From CAYVBE01 sp964448935 (GTDB lineage Bacteria > Planctomycetota > Brocadiia > SM23-32), in contig CAYVBE010000222.1 in assembly GCA_964448935.1 (NCBI GenBank), positions 1-6,532 on the forward strand: a DNA stretch of 6,532 bases. The letters are read 5' to 3'. Under the pieces are notes generated by a model. It was not told the origin of the DNA and did not search any database. It worked only from the letters and a program-made list of their open reading frames with translations. Positions 1 to 6,499 of the stretch are shown in pieces (the first letter of the stretch is position 1; every line of letters begins with the position of its first letter). The position numbers and the translations under genes were made by a program.

Positions 1-46
1 TGGACCTAAACCGTCCATGGGGGTTCGAATCCCCCCATCCGCACCA
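1..46 (+). tRNA. tRNA-Leu, 3' portion (cut by left window edge)
   Basis: Only the 3' part of the gene is inside the window. A 5-bp stem (TGGAC/GTCCA, 1-5 and 13-17) with a 7-base loop fits a long variable arm. It is followed by a perfect T-arm (stem 19-23/31-35, loop TTCGAAT at 24-30), the 3' acceptor strand CATCCGC (36-42), discriminator A43 and an encoded CCA (44-46). A long variable arm limits the choice to Leu, Ser or Tyr. Discriminator A and the implied 5' strand GCGGATG favour Leu over Ser (normally G73) and Tyr. Reading 1-17 as the anticodon arm instead would leave almost no variable loop, so I reject that. The anticodon lies outside the window. That this is a tRNA is near certain; the isotype is an inference from family patterns. 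Confidence 0.85.
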
Positions 47-73
47 TTTTTGCGCTCAGCGCAGAAAAATGGT
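43..73. repeat. Inverted repeat starting in the tRNA ACCA end
   Basis: ACCATTTTT (43-51) is the exact reverse complement of AAAAATGGT (65-73). Inside it, GCGC (52-55) pairs with GCGC (59-62) around a TCA loop, leaving A63-G64 as a two-base bulge. This makes about 13 bp of stem. The left arm includes the discriminator base and CCA of the tRNA. No T-run follows the stem on either strand, because the T-tract is inside the 5' arm, so it does not look like a standard intrinsic terminator. It could act in 3'-trailer folding or processing of the tRNA transcript, or be a DNA-level site. Confidence 0.6.
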
Positions 74-81
74 AGAGCAGG

Positions 82-179
82 AGATAGGAGAAAGTAGAGA
101 ACGGCAAACAACTGTGGCGCAAACCTCAAGGTCTTTGCTGGGTTGTGCGCCCTCTCCCGCGGTCCCCTTTCTACTCTCT
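82..179. repeat. Nested imperfect inverted repeats between the tRNA and the efflux operon
   Basis: The outer arms are a purine-rich tract (82-94) and a pyrimidine-rich tract (167-179), complementary at 11 of 13 positions. The inner arms are GCGCAAACC (117-125) and GGTTGTGCGC (141-150), complementary over 9 bp with one bulged base, enclosing a 15-base loop. The region lies 3' of both converging transcription units (tRNA rightward, efflux operon leftward). No T-run follows either stem on the sense strand of either unit, so terminator function is only a possibility. The purine/pyrimidine skew of the outer arms makes chance pairing plausible. Confidence 0.4.
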
Positions 180-183
180 GCCG

Positions 184-3100
184 TTAATCCGTCGCCGTTT
201 TCCCTTCCCCGCGTACCAGGTCGTGTACCGCGCAGTAGGCGGTCATGCCGAGAAGGGCGAGGCCGGCGGTGGCGAAGACCGCCGCGGCCATCGTGCCCTT
301 GCTCCAGCCGGTGTGGTGGCGGAATTCCTCGATCACGCAGTAGAGCAGCGGCACCGCGAAGACCGACAGCAGCACCACCAACATGCCGCCGAAGGACGGT
401 ATGGCCATCGGCACCATTACGTCCGCGCCGCGGCCGGTCGAGGTCAGCACCGGGATGAGCGCCAGGATGGTGGTGGCGGAGGTCATCAGGCAGGGGCGGA
501 TTCGACGGGCGGCGCCCACTACGGTGGCGTCCCGGATGTCCCGGGTGGAGCCGATCTGCCGCTCCGCGAAGCTCTGGTCCAGGTAGGTGGCGATCACCAC
601 ACCGTTGTCGGAGGCGATGCCGAACAGCGCCAGGAACCCCACCCAGACCGCCACGCTGAGGTTGACCTGGTTGACCAGCCCGCCCGTGGCCGGATCAATG
701 GTGGGCATCTGGAAGAGCCTGCGCAGGTTGACCCCGAAGACCGCGAAGTCCATGAACCATGGCTGGTTGTAGAGCCAGATGAGGATGAACCCGCCCGCCC
801 AGGCCACCACGATGCCGCTGAACACCAGGAAGGTGGTGGGCACGGAGCGGAACTGGAAGTAGAGTATCAGGAAGATGACCAACAGCGCCAGCGGCAGGAC
901 TACCGAGAGGGTCTTCCTGGCGCGGATCTGGTTCTCGTAGCTGCCCGCGAATTCGTAGGTCACCCCCGCCGGTCGCGCCAGCTGCCCGCTGTCCTCGGCG
1001 GCCTGCAGGAACTCCCGGCACTGGTTCACCACGTCCACCTCGGCGTAGCCGGGCTTCTTGTCGAAGACCACGTAACCGACCAGCCGGGTGTCCTCGCTCT
1101 TGATGGCCATGGGGCCGCGTTCGTAGCGGATCTCCGCAAGCTGGGCCAGCGGTACCTGCGTGCCGTCCGGCGCGGGCACGAGCACCTCGCCCAGGGATTC
1201 TATGTCGTCACGCAGCTCGCGTTTGTAGCGGGCGCGGACGGGATAGCGCTCCCGGCCCTCCACGGTGGTGGTGATGCGGCGCCCGCCGAGGGCCACCTGG
1301 ATGGTGTCCTGAACGCCCCGCACGGACATGCCGTAGCGCGAGAGCGCCTCCCGGTTGATGTGTATCTCCAGGTAGGGCTTGCCGACAACGCGGTCGGCCA
1401 CCACGGTGTCCGGCTGGACGCCGGAGACCTGCTTGAGCAGGCGCTCGACGTCCAGCGCGATGGACTCGATGTCGGAGAGGGAGGCGCCCTTGACCTTGAC
1501 GCCCATGGGGGCGCGCATGCCGCTCTGCAGCATGACCAGGCGGGCGGCGATGGGCTGCAGCTTCGGCGCGGAGGTGGTGCCGACGATCTGGCCTGCCTTC
1601 ACTATCTCGTCCCAGATGTCGTCGGCGGTTCGTATCTCGTCCCGCCACTGGCGGAACGGGCGCCCGTCGGGGTCGCGGATCAGTTCCCCATCCTCATCCC
1701 GGACGAACTCCTCTCGCTCCCTGTCGTAGCGGAAGTTCACCCGATGGCCGGCCTCGTCGGTGATGTATTCCGGCACGTAGCTGATCACGGTCTCGACCAT
1801 GGATAGCGGCGCGGGGTCGAGCGCCGTGCGGGCGCGGCCGATCTTGCCCACGGCCACCCCGACTTCCGGCACCGACTCGAAGGCCATGTCCTGCTTCCGG
1901 AGCACCTCCAGCGCCTCGCCGATGGAAGCGTGGGGCATGGTGGTGGGCATCCAGAGGAACGAACCCTCGTCCAGCGGCGGCATGAACTCCTTGCCCAGGC
2001 CCTGCCAGCCCTTCAGGAAGGTCCACTTCAGGATGGTGGCCAGGGAGCGGTTGCGCATGTAACGTCGCCCGGTCTGCTCCTCGGTGCCCCAGTTGCGCCG
2101 GCTCAGCTCCACCAGTTCCCGGTCCTTCCGCCAGAGAGGGGTCAGTCCCTCGATATCGTCAAAACCCAGTTCTTCCAGTTGGTCGCGGAATCCGGACTCG
2201 TCCATGCGCAGTGCGCGATCGGTCCAGAGCAGGTGGGCCTCCCGCGTCTCGATCAGGCCGGCCTCAACCAGCCGGTCCACCTCGGCGGGCCCGGTCATGG
2301 CCTGGACCTGGGCCTTCTTCAGCGGCCCCAGCACGGACCCCGGCCCGAGCCAGACGTGCACGATGCCGAACAGCACCACCAGCAGCGTAACGCCGAGGAC
2401 GGGCAGCTTGTGCGCCAGGGACCACCGCAGCACCGGCTCGTAGAACAGGCGAACCAGGTAGAAGAACCCCAGCAGCCCGCCGATGAGGCCGCCCACGAAG
2501 ACCAGGTTGCGGGCCAGCCCGCGCTCCGGTCCCAGCGGGGCCCAGTGCTTGGTCAGCAGGACCGCCACGAAGGCGACGGCCACCGCGGCCGCCAGCCACG
2601 TTGCGCCCTTCCGGACGGATGCCGGCAGACGGTCGCCTGCCAGGTGGTAGATGCCCAGCGCAATCATGATGAGCCCGGCCCACCAGGCCAGCGCCCAGCC
2701 CACCACGATGCCGCCCACCATCAGCCCGGCCGTGCCGGCCCGCCTGAGGGCGCGCGAGTCCAGTCGCCCGGCGAACAGCACGTGCGCGCCGGCCGGCACC
2801 ACCATAAGCGCCACGATGATGGAGCCCACCAGGGCGAAGGTCTTGGTGAAGGCCAGAGGGCGGAACAGCTTTCCCTCCGCTCCGGTCATGGTGAACACCG
2901 GCAGGAAGCTGACGATGGTGGTCATGACGGCGGTGAGGACGGCGCTGCCGACCTCGCTGCTGGCCCGGAAGACCACCTCCAGCCGGTCCTCGTCCGGCCC
3001 TGCGTCCCCCAGGTGTCTCAGAATGTTCTCGCAGACGATGATGCTCATGTCCACGATCGTGCCGATGGCGATGGCGATGCCCGAGAGCGAGACGATGTTG

Positions 3101-4518
3101 GCGTCCACGCGGAACGCCTTCATGGCGATGAAGCACATCAGCACCGCCAGCGGCAGCGCGCCGGAGATCAGCAGCGAGCTGCGCAGGTGGAGCACCGAGA
3201 GGATAACCACGATGATGGTGACCAGGACCTCCTCGGTCAGGGCGGAGCGGAGCGTTCCCAGCGTTTCGTAGATCAGCCCCGTCCGGTCGTAGAAGGGCAC
3301 TATGGTGACCCGGCTTGTGGTAACCCAGTCGGGCCAATCCTCTCGCGGAGTGGAGCGCAGCCAGTTCATCCAGCCCTCGCGGTTCAGCTCGGGGCCGTCG
3401 TATGCCTCGAATCCACGGCTGCGGGCGAAGCCCTCCACCGTCTGGCGGGAGACGGCATCCCGGTCCACCACCGGCTTGACGTCCAGCCCCGGCGCGATCT
3501 GCTCGATCTTCTCCTTCACGTTGTTGATGGCGGCCAGGGGGTTGTAGCCGTGGCGCACCACCACCACGCCGCCGACGGCCTCCGCGCCGCCCTTGTCCAG
3601 CGCGCCCCGCCGGCCGGCCGGTCCCGTGGTGACGTGGGCCACGTCGCCCACGCGGATGGGCACGTTCTCGTTCACCGCAACCACGCTGCTGCGTATATCG
3701 TCCACGTTTTTAATGAAGCCGAGGCCCCGGATGATGTATTCCACCCGGTTGACCTCGATGGTGCGCGCGCCGACGTCAATGTTCGAGTTCTTGACGGCCC
3801 GGAAAACCTGGTCCAGCGTCACCCGGTGCGCGTGCATGGCATCGGGGTCCACGTCTATCTGATACTCCTTCTGATACCCCCCGACGGACGCCGCTTCCGA
3901 GACGCCCTCGGCGGACATCAGGGCATAGCGGACCTTCCAGTCCTGGATGCTGCGGAGTTCCTGCAAGTCCCAGCCGCCGACGACCTCGCCGTCGGGGTCG
4001 CGGCCCTCCAGGGTGTACCAGAATATCTGCCCCAGCGCCGTGGCGTCCGGCCCCAGGGCGGGCCGCACGCCCTCCGGCAGCGTGCCGGCCGGCAGGCTGT
4101 TGAGCTTCTCCAGGATGCGGCTGCGCGACCAGTAGAACTCGATGTCGTCCTTGAAGACGACGTAGATTATGGAGAAGCCGAACATGGATTTGCTTCGGAT
4201 GGTCTCCACCCCCGGCACGCCCAGCAGGGACACCGTCAGGGGGTAGGTTACCTGATCCTCCACGTCCTCGGGCGACCGGCCCATCCAGGAGGTGAACACG
4301 ACCTGCTGGTTCTCCCCGATGTTCGGTATGGCGTCCACCGGCACGGGGCCGCGCGGGATGAAGGGCATGTGCCAGTCGAAGGGCGCGAACGCGATGCCCA
4401 GCCCCACCACCAGGAGGACGAAAAGAAGAACGAGCAACTTGTTCTCCAGGCAGAACCGGATCACCCGGTCCAGAGGCGAGCCCGTGGGAGGGGGGTCGTT
4501 GTGCACTTCGTCAGTCAT
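184..4518 (-). CDS. cusA: CusA-like heavy-metal RND efflux permease, enlarged (1444 aa)
   Basis: Inner-membrane, proton-driven permease of a tripartite Cu(I)/Ag(I)-type efflux pump. It starts at ATG 4518, with GGAGGGAGGG seven bases upstream, and ends at TAA 184-186. By-eye alignment to E. coli CusA runs end to end: TM1 about 28-45, porter domain, TM2-TM6 about 429-582, TM7 about 703-725, second porter domain, TM8-TM12 about 1204-1398. The periplasmic triad M573/M623/M672 of CusA aligns with M857, M907 and M996, and E625 with E909. TM4 keeps the essential acid (D490 for D405). E939 is replaced by D1304 and K984 by C1343. The usual length is about 1050 residues. The excess lies in inserts at about 45-58, 345-403, 585-690 (about four extra hydrophobic helices), 729-838, 918-962 (highly charged) and 1251-1284, plus an extra C-terminal helix at 1407-1432. 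There is no sign of a frameshift, because the canonical order continues through every insert. Start and stop overlap by 8 bases with the adaptor gene upstream. A Zn/Co/Cd substrate is a less likely alternative. Confidence 0.93.
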   Translation of the reverse strand: MTDEVHNDPPPTGSPLDRVIRFCLENKLLVLLFVLLVVGLGIAFAPFDWHMPFIPRGPVPVDAIPNIGENQQVVFTSWMGRSPEDVEDQVTYPLTVSLLGVPGVETIRSKSMFGFSIIYVVFKDDIEFYWSRSRILEKLNSLPAGTLPEGVRPALGPDATALGQIFWYTLEGRDPDGEVVGGWDLQELRSIQDWKVRYALMSAEGVSEAASVGGYQKEYQIDVDPDAMHAHRVTLDQVFRAVKNSNIDVGARTIEVNRVEYIIRGLGFIKNVDDIRSSVVAVNENVPIRVGDVAHVTTGPAGRRGALDKGGAEAVGGVVVVRHGYNPLAAINNVKEKIEQIAPGLDVKPVVDRDAVSRQTVEGFARSRGFEAYDGPELNREGWMNWLRSTPREDWPDWVTTSRVTIVPFYDRTGLIYETLGTLRSALTEEVLVTIIVVILSVLHLRSSLLISGALPLAVLMCFIAMKAFRVDANIVSLSGIAIAIGTIVDMSIIVCENILRHLGDAGPDEDRLEVVFRASSEVGSAVLTAVMTTIVSFLPVFTMTGAEGKLFRPLAFTKTFALVGSIIVALMVVPAGAHVLFAGRLDSRALRRAGTAGLMVGGIVVGWALAWWAGLIMIALGIYHLAGDRLPASVRKGATWLAAAVAVAFVAVLLTKHWAPLGPERGLARNLVFVGGLIGGLLGFFYLVRLFYEPVLRWSLAHKLPVLGVTLLVVLFGIVHVWLGPGSVLGPLKKAQVQAMTGPAEVDRLVEAGLIETREAHLLWTDRALRMDESGFRDQLEELGFDDIEGLTPLWRKDRELVELSRRNWGTEEQTGRRYMRNRSLATILKWTFLKGWQGLGKEFMPPLDEGSFLWMPTTMPHASIGEALEVLRKQDMAFESVPEVGVAVGKIGRARTALDPAPLSMVETVISYVPEYITDEAGHRVNFRYDREREEFVRDEDGELIRDPDGRPFRQWRDEIRTADDIWDEIVKAGQIVGTTSAPKLQPIAARLVMLQSGMRAPMGVKVKGASLSDIESIALDVERLLKQVSGVQPDTVVADRVVGKPYLEIHINREALSRYGMSVRGVQDTIQVALGGRRITTTVEGRERYPVRARYKRELRDDIESLGEVLVPAPDGTQVPLAQLAEIRYERGPMAIKSEDTRLVGYVVFDKKPGYAEVDVVNQCREFLQAAEDSGQLARPAGVTYEFAGSYENQIRARKTLSVVLPLALLVIFLILYFQFRSVPTTFLVFSGIVVAWAGGFILIWLYNQPWFMDFAVFGVNLRRLFQMPTIDPATGGLVNQVNLSVAVWVGFLALFGIASDNGVVIATYLDQSFAERQIGSTRDIRDATVVGAARRIRPCLMTSATTILALIPVLTSTGRGADVMVPMAIPSFGGMLVVLLSVFAVPLLYCVIEEFRHHTGWSKGTMAAAVFATAGLALLGMTAYCAVHDLVRGEGKTATD

Positions 4519-6499
4519 GGTCCATCCCTCCCTCCGACTCTTCGCGTTGCGGCTTCAGCGTGTGGACGACCTCGCCGCACTTCAGCATCTTCGCGCCGTA
4601 GAACGGGTTCCGCGTCTCCTTGTCCGGCTGCAGCCAATCGGCGCCCTCATTGTCGAACGCCATGGGACAGTGCAGCACGTAGATCGGCTCATCTCCCGGC
4701 ACGCCGAAGGTCACCAGCAGTTCATGCACGAGGCCCGACAGGTGGGCGAAGTGCTTTCGCTGCGCTTCTATGCCGTCGGCCTCGACGATGGTCCCCGCGG
4801 TCGCGCGCAACGCCGGCGCCCGGTCCCGCCACGCCTGCTCCACGGCCGGATCGTCGAACGACACGTCGGCCGATTCCAGGTTCGCCTGCAGGGCCCGCGC
4901 GGCACCCGATGGGCCCTGGACGCCATCTGCCGCCAGCGCCTCCTGGAGGGCGTAGTAGTCCTGGAGGGTCTCCCCGATCAACTCCGCCAGTTCCTCCGGC
5001 GCCTCGAGTCTGGCCCTCGCGTGCTGCCGGTGCTCCGGTTCTTCATCCGCGGGGCTCATCATGCTGGGTTTGGCCTGTATCTGAAGGGCGCTGTCTATCT
5101 TGAAGTTGCCCCGCATGACCACGCGCTCGCCCTCCTCCAGGCCCTCGGCCACCACGTAGTAGTCGCCCGCCCGCGGCCCGAGCACGATCTCCCGCCCTTC
5201 GTAGGTCGGTCTTTCCTGCTCCGGCACCTCGACGTAAACCACCGCCCGCTCGCCCGTGATCAGCGGCGCCGTGGCCGGAATGACCAGCGGCGGCTCCATA
5301 TCCTTCGCGTCATCCACAAAGGGCAGCGTCTCGGCGCGCTCCAGCGGCATGCCGCAGATGGTGCAGTCCCCGGATTCCTCCTTCACTACGCTCGGGTGCA
5401 TGGGGCACATCCATTTGCCGCTCATGTCCGGCTGCCGCACCCGGCCGCTCTCGCCGATGGTCGCACGGACCACGGCCCGCACGAACATGCCGGGTTTAAG
5501 CCGGCCGTCGGGATTTGGCACATCCACGCGCACCTTGACCGTGCGGGTCCGCTCGTTGAGGATGGGGTCCACGAAGGATATCTTGCCGGTGAACTTGCGT
5601 CCGGGCATAGCCTCGACGGTAAACTCGACCTCCTGCCCGTAGCGCACCCAGCTCATGTCGCTCTCGTAGGCGTCCAGCCTGATCCACACGTGCGAGAGGT
5701 CGGCGATGGTGTAGATGCGGTCGCCGGTCTTGACGTACATCCCCTCGCGTGCGTGCTTGTGGATGACGGTGCCGCCGATGGGGGCGTAGATGGTCAGGTG
5801 GTCCTGCGGTTTGCCGGTCTCTTCCAGCTCCTTTATCTGCTCCCGCGTCAGGCCGGAGAGGCGCAACTTCTCCCTGGCGGCCTCGACCGTGCCGCGGGTC
5901 GCGGAGCGGACGAAATCCATCTCGGAGCCCTCCAGCTCCTTCATGGACTTCAGGGCCTGGAGCAGCTCTTCCTGCGCGGAGATCAGCTCCGGGCTGTAGA
6001 GGTAGACCAGGTGCTCGCCCTCGCGGACGCGCGTGCCGGTGAAGTCCACGTAGAGCCTGTCCAGCCGTCCCGGCACCCAGGCGGCGATGCGCCGGACGAG
6101 TTGCTCGTCGTAGTCCACCTTGCCCACCAGCCGCACGGGCCGGGTTACGAACTGGCGCTGCACGGGGCTGGTCTCGATCTCTGCCAGTCGGCGCGCGCCC
6201 TCGGACATAGTAAGCCGACGAGCGCCTCCGCCGCCCGCGCCCCCGTCACTGACGGGGATCAGGTCCATGGCGCAGATGGGGCATTGGCCCGGAGCGGGCT
6301 GGCGGATCTGCGGGTGCATGGAACAGGTCCACCATTGGGTCTCCTGCTCGCCCGTGTCGGCGGACGCCTCTTCGGCAGCGGTGGGAGCGGGAGCGGGTTC
6401 TTGCACGGCCCCCCGGACCAGGTAACCGACCACGATGGCCGCCAGGACCGCCACAACGATTCCGGCCTTCCCGGCTATATTCTTCAGGTACGCACTCAC
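4511..6499 (-). CDS. cusB: CusB-like periplasmic adaptor with two metal-binding domains and a DUF3347-like C-terminus
   Basis: Membrane-fusion (adaptor) subunit that should bridge the RND permease and an outer-membrane channel and pass metal to the permease. It starts at GTG 6499: an in-frame TAG sits immediately upstream, so no earlier start is possible, and a GGAGGG lies seven bases upstream. It ends at TGA 4511-4513. Residues 11-30 form a hydrophobic N-terminal anchor without a lipobox Cys, followed by an Ala/Pro/Glu-rich linker. Heavy-metal-binding domain 1 (about 55-83) has C59, M61, H62, C73, C76 and M78. A Gly-rich linker follows (85-92). The adaptor core has lipoyl halves at about 134-172 and 235-266 flanking a helical hairpin, then a beta-barrel at about 267-347. 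Metal-binding domain 2 (about 362-390: C365, M367, H368, C379, C382, M384) interrupts the path to the membrane-proximal domain (about 403-480). Residues about 503-648 resemble DUF3347, with HCPMA (610-614), GADWLQ, NPFYG and MLKCG motifs. E. coli CusB is about 400 residues, so this is a large multi-domain version. The SD and ATG of the permease gene lie in its last codons. Confidence 0.92.
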   Translation of the reverse strand: MSAYLKNIAGKAGIVVAVLAAIVVGYLVRGAVQEPAPAPTAAEEASADTGEQETQWWTCSMHPQIRQPAPGQCPICAMDLIPVSDGGAGGGGARRLTMSEGARRLAEIETSPVQRQFVTRPVRLVGKVDYDEQLVRRIAAWVPGRLDRLYVDFTGTRVREGEHLVYLYSPELISAQEELLQALKSMKELEGSEMDFVRSATRGTVEAAREKLRLSGLTREQIKELEETGKPQDHLTIYAPIGGTVIHKHAREGMYVKTGDRIYTIADLSHVWIRLDAYESDMSWVRYGQEVEFTVEAMPGRKFTGKISFVDPILNERTRTVKVRVDVPNPDGRLKPGMFVRAVVRATIGESGRVRQPDMSGKWMCPMHPSVVKEESGDCTICGMPLERAETLPFVDDAKDMEPPLVIPATAPLITGERAVVYVEVPEQERPTYEGREIVLGPRAGDYYVVAEGLEEGERVVMRGNFKIDSALQIQAKPSMMSPADEEPEHRQHARARLEAPEELAELIGETLQDYYALQEALAADGVQGPSGAARALQANLESADVSFDDPAVEQAWRDRAPALRATAGTIVEADGIEAQRKHFAHLSGLVHELLVTFGVPGDEPIYVLHCPMAFDNEGADWLQPDKETRNPFYGAKMLKCGEVVHTLKPQREESEGGMDHD
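4526..4535 (-). promoter_or_regulatory. Ribosome binding site of the permease gene, inside the adaptor gene
   Basis: Read on the - strand this is GGAGGGAGGG, seven bases before ATG 4518. It is encoded by the Glu-Gly-Gly codons near the end of the adaptor gene, whose TGA lies downstream of the permease ATG. The arrangement implies termination-reinitiation coupling of the two subunits. It supports ATG 4518 over any in-frame start further downstream. Confidence 0.75.

Noticed and set aside
47..70. Intrinsic terminator after the tRNA
   Set aside because: A hairpin is present, but the T-tract lies within its 5' arm and an A-tract follows it. On both strands the U-run would come before rather than after the stem.
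184..4518. Gene fusion or assembly error as the reason for the 1444-residue permease
   Set aside because: Conserved CusA blocks appear once each, in the right order, across the whole length in one frame. The excess is spread over several inserts rather than joined as a foreign domain at one end.
184..4518. Zn/Co/Cd exporter (CzcA type) rather than Cu/Ag
   Set aside because: The three-methionine periplasmic site and the Cys/Met/His metal-binding domains of the adaptor fit monovalent copper or silver better. The loss of the relay Lys and membrane methionines keeps some doubt open.
1930..5103. Very long open frame (1057 codons) on the + strand, with another of 553 codons at 145-1806
   Set aside because: Both lie antisense to the two clear efflux genes. 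They have His/Gln/Gly/Arg-rich low-information composition and no recognisable domain. They are explained by the high-GC codon usage of the real genes, which leaves few stops on the opposite strand.
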